A stretch of 64,000 nucleotides of DNA from DATKEJ01 sp963768715 (GTDB lineage Bacteria; Bacteroidota; Rhodothermia; Rhodothermales; DATKEJ01), in contig CAVYJC010000008.1 of the NCBI GenBank assembly GCA_963768715.1, positions 369,382 to 433,381 of the forward strand. Direction: 5' to 3'. The notes beneath the pieces were generated by a model, which ran no database searches, was not told the DNA's origin, and worked only from the letters and a program-made list of their open reading frames with translations. Made by a program: the position numbers and the translations under genes. Position 1 is the first letter of the stretch, and each line of letters begins with the position of its first letter. Positions 1 through 9,049 of this stretch are shown piece by piece.

Positions 1-1535
1 TAGTCCCCTGATTCCGGATCCTTCGACCAGAGAAGCGGCGGTTCGCCCAGCCAGACTACCTTCCCGCCGGCGGCCATGTATTGTCTGAGCAACGAGTTCG
101 CAGAGCCGTCCGTAATCGCCTGCGGCAGGGTGTCGATAGCAGCGACGACGACCGAAGGTTCTCGATCTGCGACCCGCATCCGCATGAAGTTCGTCAGCGC
201 ACTCGCATCGAGAAGTTCATAGTCGTCGAAGTAGTCGCGCACGGCCTCACCGCCGCGGAAAATCGCGCCTTCCGCAAGTTGTTCGTCCCAGTAAACCGCG
301 CGATGGAAGGGCCGGTCTGCTCCGGCTACGACAGCATACACGCCTCCGTCGCCGCCTCCGAACACGATCAGGTCTTTTGTCAGCAGGGCTGATCCGCGGA
401 GGGAGCCGCTGAAACGCTGCTTCCAGACGTATTCACCGGTCGTTCGATTGAGCGCGTGAAGCGTGCCCGCCGCATCGCCGAAATAGACGACTTCCCCGGC
501 TATCACCGGAGAGAACCAAACGGACGAGGTCGGCTTTCGCCACAGCTCCTTTCCGGTGGAAACGTCGACTGCCTGAACGAATCTGCCATCGGAGCTTCCT
601 GCGAAGACGACCCCGTCCGCCACGGCCGGACTGGAAATGACCCAGGACACCTCGTGATTGAATCGCCAATGTTGGGTTCCGTCGGACGCGCTGAGGGCAT
701 AGAGATACCCGTCTCTCGCGCCGAACAGCACCGTCCCATCGGCAACCGCGGCCGAGGACTGGATCGTCCGTCGATCAAAGCCAAAGTCACCTGAGAATAG
801 CGTCGCTCCTTCTGTCGCGAATTTCCATTGCTGCGTGCCGGCAGTGAGATCGATTGCATAGAAGTATCCGTCGGCGCTTCCGACATAGACGGTTCCGCCC
901 GAGACGGCGGGCGAAGCGCGAACGCGACCGTCCGTCTGAAAACGCCAGATCAGCCGCCCGGTAGCTGCATCGATTTTGTAGACGCCTCCGTCTCCGGATC
1001 CGACAACGACTGTGTTGTCGACGACAGCCGGTGACGACGAATAGATGTCGCCGCTTTCATGTCCCCACGGAAAGGGTAGCGTAGCGGCACTCCGGATTTT
1101 CCACCTCACGCTGCCATCCGAGGTATCGAGAGATGAGATGACGCCATCTGACGACTGGAAGATCACTGACGACTTCCATACGGCGGGCGAAGAGTTCACG
1201 GATCCCGTCGTTCCACGGCGCCAGATTTCGCGTCCCGTCGCGGCATCGATCGCGTACAAATTGCCGTCCGAGCTTCCAACAAAGATCGTGTCGCCTTTGC
1301 AGGCAGGGGTGGAGATGACCGGTCCATGGGTCGGGAATCGCCAGCGGAGGCCCTGATATCCATGAGCGGCGGGGATGTCGTAGACGCCGGTGTGTGACGG
1401 ACCGCCACGGTACATCGAGGTTGCGGACGCGGCATCCTGCCCGGAAGCCGTCAGGTGCGACGACAGCAGCGCGAGCAGCGAGAGGAGGGTCGGTCGAAGC
1501 AACTGAAGCGAAGACGGCGGCGTGTTGTGATTCAT
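1..1535 (-). CDS. Exported PQQ-type beta-propeller protein, 3' end cut by window
   Basis: The frame is open from an ATG at 1535 to the window edge, so the C-terminus is missing. The N-terminus has a signal peptide (hydrophobic LLSLLALLSSHLTASGQ), placing the protein in the periplasm or outside. The body is a run of BamB/PQQ-like propeller repeats of about 40-50 residues with the recurring pattern SSPAV...V.vGSsDG.lYAlda.tG...W. Around 1-350 the propeller gives way to a different domain with DASALTNFMRM and GGKVVWLGEPP, which resembles a ThuA/glutamine-amidotransferase-like fold (inference). Such proteins bind ligands or act as scaffolds; no enzyme residues for a quinoprotein dehydrogenase are seen. 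It may share transcription with the LytTR gene upstream (126-bp gap). Confidence 0.8.
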   Translation of the reverse strand, partial: MNHNTPPSSLQLLRPTLLSLLALLSSHLTASGQDAASATSMYRGGPSHTGVYDIPAAHGYQGLRWRFPTHGPVISTPACKGDTIFVGSSDGNLYAIDAATGREIWRRGTTGSVNSSPAVWKSSVIFQSSDGVISSLDTSDGSVRWKIRSAATLPFPWGHESGDIYSSSPAVVDNTVVVGSGDGGVYKIDAATGRLIWRFQTDGRVRASPAVSGGTVYVGSADGYFYAIDLTAGTQQWKFATEGATLFSGDFGFDRRTIQSSAAVADGTVLFGARDGYLYALSASDGTQHWRFNHEVSWVISSPAVADGVVFAGSSDGRFVQAVDVSTGKELWRKPTSSVWFSPVIAGEVVYFGDAAGTLHALNRTTGEYVWKQRFSGSLRGSALLTKDLIVFGGGDGGVYAVVAGADRPFHRAVYWDEQLAEGAIFRGGEAVRDYFDDYELLDASALTNFMRMRVADREPSVVVAAIDTLPQAITDGSANSLLRQYMAAGGKVVWLGEPPLLWSKDPESGD

Positions 1536-1661
1536 GACGGAGTAAACATTTCTGTCTTTCGGTTTCCGTCGTGCCATACCGGGGCGGGGGCGCTTGGGTT
1601 GCGCTCCACGCGGTGAGTTGCTCCATTTCCGCGACGAGTTGCTCTCGAGGTGGCGGTCAGG

Positions 1662-2504
1662 CTAGATCGATCGGCCGAGCGCGGATTCCAGGTTCTTCCG
1701 TCGCGACCTCGTGAGACGCACGCGTGCACCACCCTCCATGACGATGAGGAAATCGCCATGCTCCAGGGCATGCAATTCGCGAATACGCGCAACTTGAACG
1801 ATCGTCGAGCGATGGACACGGACGAACTTGCTGGGATCGAGGAGGCGCTGGACCTTCTTCAGGGGGCGTCTTTCCTTGAGCGCCTTTCCGGTGACGTGAT
1901 AAATCACATGATCTCCCGAGGCCTCGATCCATTCGATGTCCGCGGTCGGCACGACGAACGATCGGTTCAGTCCTCGTATCGTCATGTGATCCGAGTATCG
2001 GCCGCCCTCTGCCGGCGGAGCCCGCTCAACATCAGCAGCCTCGCCGGCAGCGGACGGCTTGTAGACGAGATGACCGATCCCTCCGATGGCGAAATACACG
2101 ATGAGGGCCAAGGGGAGCCAGTTCGTCAGATTCTCGGCGGTGGTTTGTATCCAAACGTGAAAGGAGAGGGCATCCACCGTCGACGGGTACAGGGCGGGCC
2201 ACGCCGCATTGATGACGACGATGAAGCCCAATCCGAACAACAGATGAAGCGGCAGCGTCTTCTTCCACGACTTGCTCAGAAACGGCCATCGGCGAACCGA
2301 CTGAAAGATGAACGGTGTTGCGATCATCCAGATGATCAGGATGGGAAGATCCCGCAGGGCTGCCTCGACGAGGGGGACCGGTTTTCCAGCCAGTCTTGAA
2401 GCTACAAAGTTCTGGAGCCCAACGACCAGGGCGACGATCGTCCATGTTCCGACGATCGCCACGGTGAACCTGACCTGTCGCTTTCTGAATACTGCCCTTT
2501 TCAC
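1662..2504 (-). CDS. Membrane-anchored LytTR-family transcription regulator
   Basis: 280 aa. Four hydrophobic segments (about residues 13-33, 48-66, 82-105, 125-147) form a membrane sensor. After a linker comes a LytTR DNA-binding domain (about 175-275) with the hallmark pattern IEWIEASGDHVIYHV ... FVRVHRSTIVQVARI ... V.LTRSRRKN. LytTR domains bind direct repeats in promoters and usually sit behind a receiver domain; here the domain is fused directly to membrane helices, an arrangement known in Bacteroidota-type genomes, where the input is unknown. No histidine kinase is adjacent. The target could be the neighbouring exported propeller gene (inference). Confidence 0.85.
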   Translation of the reverse strand: MKRAVFRKRQVRFTVAIVGTWTIVALVVGLQNFVASRLAGKPVPLVEAALRDLPILIIWMIATPFIFQSVRRWPFLSKSWKKTLPLHLLFGLGFIVVINAAWPALYPSTVDALSFHVWIQTTAENLTNWLPLALIVYFAIGGIGHLVYKPSAAGEAADVERAPPAEGGRYSDHMTIRGLNRSFVVPTADIEWIEASGDHVIYHVTGKALKERRPLKKVQRLLDPSKFVRVHRSTIVQVARIRELHALEHGDFLIVMEGGARVRLTRSRRKNLESALGRSI

Positions 2505-2603
2505 GAGGCCTCTGCAGCGGGGGATATTCCCCAGGTCGGCGGATCGGGTTGTGCGCCTAACCGCGGGATGATCCGTTCGCCGATTGCGAACGGTTCCTTT
2601 TGA

Positions 2604-3032
2604 TCAAGACTCGCTTTTGCTGCCGCGACCCAGCATCATGGCGATTACACCACCGCCTATGGCAATACGCACAGCGCCAATGATTGGGTCGACTAGCGTC
2701 GCTGTGAGATTGTAGGCGTTGGTGGTACCGAACATGGTGAGGTCAAAGGCCAGCGAGACGAGGAGGCCGAATATTGCTCCGGCTTGGGCGCCGGACGCGA
2801 ACGTATTGATGTTGGCCCATTTCGAGAAGATAATTGTGAGCAGGAATGCTCCACACAGTTCGCCGACAAACACCGCGACGAGACTTACATCGGCGACGTC
2901 CTTAGCGTATCCGGTGGCCGATCCTGCATTGGCTTCGAAGAATCCGGCAAACGCGAGCCCGTAGAAAAGGTAACCCAGCACAAAGGTCGTGATGGCGCCT
3001 GCGACGGCAGCTACGATAGATTTGCTGTTCAT
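2604..3032 (-). CDS. Small four-helix membrane protein (DUF1761/DUF2177-like)
   Basis: 142 aa with four hydrophobic helices (about 7-30, 50-70, 82-103, 115-135) and a glycine-rich first helix AGAITTFVLGYLFYGLAF. The size, first-helix YLFYG.aF motif and charged short tail resemble the DUF1761 family of unknown function. It acts in the inner membrane. It lies alone between the LytTR gene and the methyltransferase gene, all on the minus strand with gaps of about 80-100 bp. No catalytic residues are visible, so no function is offered. Confidence 0.6.
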   Translation of the reverse strand: MNSKSIVAAVAGAITTFVLGYLFYGLAFAGFFEANAGSATGYAKDVADVSLVAVFVGELCGAFLLTIIFSKWANINTFASGAQAGAIFGLLVSLAFDLTMFGTTNAYNLTATLVDPIIGAVRIAIGGGVIAMMLGRGSKSES

Positions 3033-3113
3033 GGTATGCGTGGTTTGGTAGAGGCGGAAAATGTACCTGAATGTAATCGGTGGGCCTGCTCCTGTACAAG
3101 TGAGGGGAAGAGG

Positions 3114-4259
3114 CTATCCCCGCTTCGTTCCGGCCAACAGCGCGAATCCCGGCGCGCGTCGAATCCGGATGGGCCGGCGTGTCTTGAGTTCGGCGCGTCG
3201 CATCCAGGACAACATTTCGTCCGCCGACCAGGCGCCACCGCCACTCGTGACGGCGAAATAGAAATTGAGGAGCGCAGTGAACTGGGCGGTCTTTCGCGAC
3301 GATTCAGGGAGGATGAAGTCAGCGATTACGCAGACGCCGCCGGCACGGAGCGAACGCACAGCCTTCCTCAATAACTCCTGGTTTTGATCTGCATCGAAAT
3401 GATGGACGAGATTTGCGATGAACACGAGATCGTAAATCGCGTCACCGAGGTCATCCGTCAGGACGTTTCCGGACTCGAACGTCACACGATCACATATTCC
3501 TTCGCGATCCACCTGGCCTATCGCCTCGGGAAGATCCATGACGACCGAACTGAGGCCGGCGTGTCGACGGCACATGGCGTCGGAGTAGAGGCCGTGGCTG
3601 CCTCCCACATCCAGAATCCGCGCTGCGCCGCGAGGAAGCGGCGTCTTGCTGACAATTTCCGAGATCGCGACGGAGGTGTGTGCCTTTTGGCCTCGGAGAT
3701 ACAGACTCCAGTCTTCCGTCGAAAGGTGACTGTGAAAATCAATCGGCTTGCCGTCACGCAGGTACACTTCGGCTTGATCGATGAGCCTCAGGTCGAGATA
3801 GCGATGTAGGATGGCATCGGTCAGGTCATGCTGACTGTCCCGAAGCAGCCATTTTCGGGCGGTCCGCGTCAGTGCGTACCTGCCGTTCTTGAGTCGCACG
3901 TAACCTACTCCCTGAAGCGCGTACAGGAGCTTTCGCGTTGCATGCGCATCCGTGCCGCATTTAGTAGCGACCTCGCCGTCGGTCAGGGCGCCGTCCGCAA
4001 GGGCTTCGAAAACCCCGAGGCGAACTCCCGCCATGATCGATCGTGACATCAGCAGCGCCACCAAGGTGTGGACGAGCGGATCCGGCACGAGTCCGATGGA
4101 ATGAAGGAGACGCTCCAGGAGCGATTCCGAGACGAGATCGAGTCTCACCGTAGTAGATCGTGGCAGAGGTTCGAGTAACGAAACAAGGTAATGCAGGTCC
4201 CCCGATGTCTTCTCGCCGAAAAAGTGCGTGGCGAGATTCGGTTCTTTTTCGGGGTTCAC
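3114..4259 (-). CDS. SAM-dependent O-methyltransferase (COMT/acetylserotonin-type)
   Basis: 381 aa. The N-terminal 140 residues form a winged-helix dimerisation domain (VFEALADGALTDGEVATKCG, then TRKLLYALQGVGYV). The catalytic domain carries the SAM-binding motif ILDVGGSHG and the downstream DLVFIANLVHHF and GGVCVIADFILPES motifs typical of the O-methyltransferase 2 family. Such enzymes methylate hydroxyl or related groups on small aromatic or secondary-metabolite substrates; the substrate here is unknown. Its ATG overlaps the VOC gene stop by four bases (ATGA), so the two are translationally coupled. Confidence 0.85.
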   Translation of the reverse strand: MNPEKEPNLATHFFGEKTSGDLHYLVSLLEPLPRSTTVRLDLVSESLLERLLHSIGLVPDPLVHTLVALLMSRSIMAGVRLGVFEALADGALTDGEVATKCGTDAHATRKLLYALQGVGYVRLKNGRYALTRTARKWLLRDSQHDLTDAILHRYLDLRLIDQAEVYLRDGKPIDFHSHLSTEDWSLYLRGQKAHTSVAISEIVSKTPLPRGAARILDVGGSHGLYSDAMCRRHAGLSSVVMDLPEAIGQVDREGICDRVTFESGNVLTDDLGDAIYDLVFIANLVHHFDADQNQELLRKAVRSLRAGGVCVIADFILPESSRKTAQFTALLNFYFAVTSGGGAWSADEMLSWMRRAELKTRRPIRIRRAPGFALLAGTKRG

Positions 4260-4648
4260 CCGCGAGAGCCCCGATACGATCTTACGATCTCGAATGCAGA
4301 CGCGACGCGATTTCCCTCAGAATCTTCGAAGTGGGCGACGAAGCCGTACTCACCAATTCCCGTCTTGCCGTTTAGGACCTTCCCGCCGCCGGCCTTCACT
4401 CGCTCGAGCGTCGCATCAATGTCCTCGACGGAGAAATAGACGAGGCTGCCCGCGTGAGACGGCACGTAGGATTCGTGCAATACGAGCGTTCCCGCTGCAC
4501 CCGGTGCATCTTGCGCCATCGGGAACCAGGCCATCTTCAGGCCTCCAAAATCGTGCACATCGAGCTCGATGCCCAGAATCCGCTGGTAGAAGACCTTCGC
4601 TCTGTCGAGATCGGTTACGGGGATTTCAAACCAACTAACGGGATTCAT
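4256..4648 (-). CDS. VOC-superfamily (glyoxalase/bleomycin-resistance) protein
   Basis: 130 aa. It has the two beta-alpha-beta-beta-beta halves of a VOC fold: FEIPVTDLDRAKVFYQRILG at the N-terminus, VYFSVEDIDATLERVKAGGG in the middle, and FEDSEGNRVA near the end. VOC proteins are metal-dependent isomerases or dioxygenases, or bind toxic small molecules; the substrate cannot be told from sequence. It is first in a two-gene unit with the methyltransferase, joined by an ATGA overlap at 4256-4259. Confidence 0.85.
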   Translation of the reverse strand: MNPVSWFEIPVTDLDRAKVFYQRILGIELDVHDFGGLKMAWFPMAQDAPGAAGTLVLHESYVPSHAGSLVYFSVEDIDATLERVKAGGGKVLNGKTGIGEYGFVAHFEDSEGNRVASAFEIVRSYRGSRG

Positions 4649-5050
4649 GTGTATTCATGGTTTGGATGGTACCTCCTGGGCGAGGCAGAGAGGTCTGGAA
4701 ACGTCGGTCCCCCCGGAACACATCGCGGAAACTCTCGCGCGACGCGAGTCCTTGGAGGACACGTGGATAGAATTCGATCAATCGGAGTATTTCAGTCTGG
4801 TGCGCTCGCAGCGGGACCAAGTCAACAAATATAGTGAGTGCCTATTGGATCACACGCTCGTTTTGCAAGGCCTTGCGGAGCCGTTCGACTCGAATCCGGA
4901 CCCACGCGACATCAATAAGGCGGTGCTTTGTAACCATATTCCGGCCCGCGTCGTACTTTCTGCCTCATTGAGTTGGAATAGCGACCTTCTCGTCTGTCAG
5001 CAGCGCGATGCAAGGTGATTCACTCTCGCTTGGCTCCGTCAAGCTAGAGC
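4649..5050. other. Intergenic stretch, no gene recognised
   Basis: About 400 bases between the divergent VOC and SRPBCC genes. Open frames exist on both strands but have no recognisable domain, no good ribosome site and poor coding character. It probably holds the promoters for both neighbours. Confidence 0.4.
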
Positions 5051-5090
5051 GGAACCTGGAACCTGGAACTTGGAACCTGGAACCTCGAAC
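5051..5090. repeat. GGAACCT-type short tandem repeat
   Basis: Five imperfect copies of a 7-8 base unit (GGAACCT/GGAACTT) end three bases before the ATG of the SRPBCC gene, occupying the place of the leader and ribosome-binding site. It belongs to the window-wide set of low-complexity repeats found at gene ends. Confidence 0.85.
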
Positions 5091-5093
5091 GTC

Positions 5094-5526
5094 ATGTCAT
5101 CCATCCTCCACGACTTTCCGATATTTGCGCCTGTCGATCAGGTATATGCCGCCATCACAACGCCCGAAGGGCTAGATGCTTGGTGGACAGATCGCTCCTC
5201 CGGCGAGCCCCTTGAGGGCAGCGAGTACGAGCTATGGTTCGGACCCGACTATGATTGGCGCGCCGTGGTTACTAAGGCTAAGCCAAATCAGTCGTTTGAA
5301 CTGGAGTTGACTACCGCATCAGACGAGTGGGTGGGAACTGCTCGTCGGATTTGAGCTGGAGCCACGCGGCGGCCATACACAAGTCCGCTTCTATCATATC
5401 GGCTGGGACGAGTCGAACGAGCACTACAGGATTTCTTCGTTCTGCTGGGCGATGTACTTGCGGATCATGAAACGTTGGATCGAAAAAGGGGAGAAGGTGC
5501 CCTATCGAGATCGCTTAGACGTCTAG
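5094..5526 (+). pseudogene. SRPBCC/AHSA1-like protein, one frame break
   Basis: The first frame from ATG 5094 encodes FAPVDQVYAAITTPEGLDAWW, the classic start of an AHSA1/START-like hydrophobic-ligand-binding fold. It stops at 5354. The second half (FELEPRGGHTQVRFYHIGW ... MKRWIEKGEKVPYRDRLDV) continues in the +1 frame from about 5335 to a stop at 5526. One surplus base near 5331-5340 joins the two into a normal-length (about 144 aa) domain. Either a sequencing error or a recent inactivation; the conserved sequence on both sides favours an error. Role unknown beyond small-molecule binding or stress response typical of the family. Confidence 0.75.
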
Positions 5527-5552
5527 TGGCACGTTGCAATCAGCTTGAGCCA

Positions 5553-6849
5553 TCAAGTCACGTCCATCTCGGCAGGCGTTCCGTTGAGTTGATAAAACGC
5601 CTTGATGAAGCTCGCGGCGCTCCACGCCTGGTAGGCTTTCCCCATGGGTCGACCGGATGTCCCGTGGTGCCATTCATTGAATTCCCAGTCGTTGTGTACG
5701 CCCAGGCGACAGAGTTCGGCGAGACGGAACAGCTCCCTGTGGGCGAGATCCTCCATCCCCAATCCGTGAATGAAACGGACCCACAGGCCACCGATAAACG
5801 GCCAGATGCCGCCATTATGGTAGTGATTCGGCAGGTTCAGCAGGTTGACGGTGAAATAATCGCGCCACTCGGGGTCGCCGGAATGCACGGGCGGGTATGA
5901 ATTCACGACAGGACCCGGGTCACTTACACCGACGCCCCACATGTATCTGAACGTCATGCCGGCCTTTTCGCGTCCAATCAGACCGGTTAGAAAGGCGAGT
6001 ATGTTGCCGTAGACGTCGCATCGCCAACTGTATCCGAAGGGCGACGTTTGCGCCACCAGGTAGCGTGTATCGCCCATCTCGAATTGGACCTCGGCGAATG
6101 AAGGACCACCCTCTGTCTTATCTACGGCCGTGGACGGCCAGAAGTGCTTCAGGATCACTTTTTGCACTCGCTCCGCCCAGGCCTCGTAGTCGTCGGCTCG
6201 ATCTGCCTCGCCGAGCGGTCGCAAAAGGTTCGCGTAGGAACGAAGACAACGGTACCACAGCACCTCGTCGTACAGGACGTGGTAGCTTCGTGCGAACAGG
6301 TCGGTCCAGTCACCGGCCTCCGGGATTTCGATGAGTCCGTCGTTGTTCGCGTCGTGTGCGCTCAGCCAGTCCATACAACGCTGGAGGCCATGCCGTAAAC
6401 TCCTCCACAACCGACCAATCGTCGGTTCGTCGGGTGTAGGCCTCCACGGCTATGATCATCCATAGCACGCCGTCGATTGCCGTAATGCCTCCGATTCCGC
6501 CATAGTCGGGCTCGTTCGTGTCGATCCGAACGTATGCGGGCAGCTGCCCGGCCGGCGCCTGATGTTTCAGTATCGTGCGTAAGGTCTCTTTCTGGCATCG
6601 ACGAATGTCTTCATCCGTCAGGTCGAGGGTCCAAATCAGAGTCTTTGCGCCGTCGCGGGCCCAAACGCTGCGATAGTTCGCATCCGTTCCGTAGACCTCG
6701 TTGTCGGCAAGCGAGCAAGGCGAGAATCCGTACTCGGTAATGTTACGTTCGAGTGCTTCAAGCGCCTTTTCGTAGCCGAGGTCGATGAACTCACGCTCGT
6801 CTTTGCCGAGCGGCCGTGAGCGCTCACTCAAGGTATCTATTTGCTTCAT
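5553..6849 (-). pseudogene. Alpha/alpha-barrel glycoside hydrolase (amylo-1,6-glucosidase/GH100-like), one frame break
   Basis: ATG at 6849 begins MKQIDTLSERSRPLG; the first frame carries YRSVWARDGAKTLIW, GGIGGITAIDGVLWMI and DWSVVEEF. After one surplus base at about 6390-6405 the next frame continues with GLQRCMDWLSAHDANNDGLI, EAGDWTDLF, NHYHNGGIWPFIGGLWV and EFNEWHHG to the stop at 5553. Joined length is about 430 aa. The (alpha/alpha)6 barrel family includes neutral invertases (GH100) and debranching-type glucosidases. The divergent sucrose-phosphate synthase/phosphatase genes make sucrose or a related glucoside the likely substrate (inference). No signal peptide, so it is cytoplasmic. The break is probably a sequencing error. 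Confidence 0.7.
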
Positions 6850-6964
6850 TCTATATCCAGTTGTCGAGTCCGAAGATAGGTGAGGCGGAATACGAGTGCT
6901 TAGGCAAACGAATGCCGGTGCGATTTGGCTCCACTTTCGGTCGCGTCGCGAACTCGGACGATCC

Positions 6965-7732
6965 ATGAGCCGTAGTAATAAGAGCGAGACCCATCGAATC
7001 GATCAATCGAACCCCGTGAATGAATGGCTCTTTGTGTCGGATGTTGACGACACCCTTCTCGGCGACGAGGAGGCACTGGGTGAGTTGAAGGCGGCGCTGT
7101 TGCCCGAGCGACGGCGCATAGGGCTGGCGCTGAATTCAAGCCGCCCCTGCGCGAGCCTTTATCGTTCGCTTCGTGAGCATAGGTCGCTCCCAAGGCCAGA
7201 CTTTCTCATAGGAGCGCTTGGAACCGAGATTGAGTACGCCGACGGCAATCCGGTCAAGGCCTATTCGCGGAGGTTTGGGAACCATTGGGATCGAAGTCTG
7301 ATCGAGGACCTCGTGCCAAGCGGGTCGACCCAGGCGCATGCCGCCGAATTCCAGACGGCTTTCAAGGTCAGCTATGACATATCCGATATGTCCGTGGCCG
7401 ACAAAGTTCGCGACCGGCTGGCCGATGCAGGAATCGCGGCGACCGTGATCGTGACGCATGGCGTGGCAATGGACATCATTCCGGCTGATGCCGGCAAGGG
7501 CGCCGCTATCGTTTTCCTTCGCAACCTATTGCGGGTCGAGATGGGACGCGTCGTCGTCGCCGGGGATTCGGCGAACGATATCGATATGTTCGCGGACGAC
7601 CATCGTGGCATTGTCGTCGCAAACGCCGATGAGGAGTTGAAGAATCTGGCCGGACCTCACATATATCATGCTCTACGTCCATACGCCGCAGGCGTTTTGG
7701 ACGGACTAAGGCACTGGAACGTTTTACACTGA
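6965..7732 (+). CDS. Sucrose-phosphate phosphatase-like HAD hydrolase
   Basis: About 255 aa from ATG 6965. It carries HAD motif I DVDDTLLG, the alanine/serine-arginine motif LALNSSRP, and the C-terminal VVVAGDSANDIDMF motif with KGAAIVFL before it. GALGTEIEY, NHWDRSLIEDLV and FKVSYDI match the cap and core of the S6PP family, which removes the phosphate from sucrose 6-phosphate to give sucrose. The next gene, a sucrose-phosphate-synthase-like glycosyltransferase, starts eight bases after its stop, so the two steps are in one operon. The divergent glycosidase gene shares the 115-bp promoter region. Confidence 0.85.
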   Translation: MSRSNKSETHRIDQSNPVNEWLFVSDVDDTLLGDEEALGELKAALLPERRRIGLALNSSRPCASLYRSLREHRSLPRPDFLIGALGTEIEYADGNPVKAYSRRFGNHWDRSLIEDLVPSGSTQAHAAEFQTAFKVSYDISDMSVADKVRDRLADAGIAATVIVTHGVAMDIIPADAGKGAAIVFLRNLLRVEMGRVVVAGDSANDIDMFADDHRGIVVANADEELKNLAGPHIYHALRPYAAGVLDGLRHWNVLH

Positions 7733-7739
7733 GAATATC

Positions 7740-9044
7740 ATGTCATCCAAACGAAAATACTCCGGCTCCATACTGATGCTCTCCCTCCACGGATATGTGG
7801 GGGCGGAGCCTGAGCTCGGTAAGCCGGATACAGGAGGGCAGGTCGTCTTCGTACTTGAATTAGCCAAGCGTTTTTCCAGGTTGGGATATCGCGTGGATCT
7901 GGTGACGCGCCAGTTTGAAAAGCAGCGACGCATTGAGCGCGTGAACAGAGGATTGCGGGTGGTCCGCGTGCCGTTTGGAGGGAAGGATTTTGTCCGGAAG
8001 GAGGACATGCACGACCATCTCGGCGATTTTGTAACGGCATTTCTGCACATGGCGAAGAGCCGGGAGTTTGACTACGACGTTGTTAGCTCCCACTACTGGG
8101 ACGCCGGCTGGTCAGGACAGAAAATTGCGGAGGAGCTGGGGATTCCACACATCCATACACCTCATTCGCTTGGAGCGTGGAAGCGCAAGCAGATGGCGGG
8201 TCCGCCTGAGAAGCTCGAGGCCACCTATCGATTCGAAGAGCGGATACGGAAGGAGTTTCTAGTATACCGGAGCTGCGATCACATCGTGGCGACGACCCGC
8301 GAGCAATCGGAGCTTTTGAAAAAGCATTATGATCTCAACGATCGAAACATCACGATCATTCCACCTGGTATCGACGAAAATCGCTTTGTGCCGCTGCCGA
8401 GGGATCAGGTTCGCGAGGCGCGGCAACGATTCGGAATGCCGGAAAAGACGATTTACGCAGTCGGTCGAATGGCAAGGAACAAGGGTTACGACCTCCTCAT
8501 TCGGGCATTTGCCAAGACGCAGTCGATCGTGCCCGAAGCGAAACTCCTTCTTGCGGTAGGCGCAGGGGAGAGCAGCAGGGAGAAGCGCAAGGTGGCACGG
8601 CTCCGGAAAGTCGCTGCCGAGGCCGGTGTTACGGATCAGATAATCTGGGAGGGATACGTGCCTGACGAAGACATGGCAGACCGTTACCGCTCGGCGTCCG
8701 TATTCGCACTGTCATCCCGCTATGAGCCCTTCGGAATGACGGCGATAGAGGCCATGGCCTGTGGAACGCCCACTGTAGTAACCGTGCATGGGGGATTGCA
8801 CGAAGTCATCGAGTTCGGTCGAAACTGCCTATTCGCGGATCCTCTATTGCCCGAAGAGTTCGGGGCGGTCATGGCGCTGCCGCTGCGCTATGAAGGGCTG
8901 CGGGAAAAGCTGTCGATAGAAGGGTCCCGGTTCGCGCGGCGCACCTTTGGCTGGACAGGGATAGCCAAGCGGACACTCGAGGTGTTCGACCGGTTCAAGG
9001 GTAGGTATGCGTCTTCGAATGTGAAGGATTGGGAGACGGCCTGA
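7740..9044 (+). CDS. Sucrose-phosphate synthase-like GT4 glycosyltransferase
   Basis: 434 aa. The N-terminal GT-B domain has SLHGYVGAEPELGKPDTGGQ then VFVLELAKRFSRLG, the signature of sucrose(-phosphate) synthases; YDVVSSHYWDAGWSG and HIHTPHSLGAWKR follow. The C-terminal domain has VGRMARNKGYDLLIRAF and the donor-binding SSRYEPFGMTAIEAMACGTP with the E-x7-E motif. The reaction is UDP/ADP-glucose plus fructose 6-phosphate to sucrose 6-phosphate. It follows the phosphatase by eight bases. Sucrose made here is a likely compatible solute, fitting the antiporter next door. Related GT4 enzymes could make other glucosides. Confidence 0.85.
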   Translation: MSSKRKYSGSILMLSLHGYVGAEPELGKPDTGGQVVFVLELAKRFSRLGYRVDLVTRQFEKQRRIERVNRGLRVVRVPFGGKDFVRKEDMHDHLGDFVTAFLHMAKSREFDYDVVSSHYWDAGWSGQKIAEELGIPHIHTPHSLGAWKRKQMAGPPEKLEATYRFEERIRKEFLVYRSCDHIVATTREQSELLKKHYDLNDRNITIIPPGIDENRFVPLPRDQVREARQRFGMPEKTIYAVGRMARNKGYDLLIRAFAKTQSIVPEAKLLLAVGAGESSREKRKVARLRKVAAEAGVTDQIIWEGYVPDEDMADRYRSASVFALSSRYEPFGMTAIEAMACGTPTVVTVHGGLHEVIEFGRNCLFADPLLPEEFGAVMALPLRYEGLREKLSIEGSRFARRTFGWTGIAKRTLEVFDRFKGRYASSNVKDWETA

Positions 9045-9049
9045 CCGTC

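Noticed and set aside
4647..5018. Possible 123-aa plus-strand gene
   Set aside because: No domain, no ribosome site and poor coding character; likely chance open frame in an intergenic gap.
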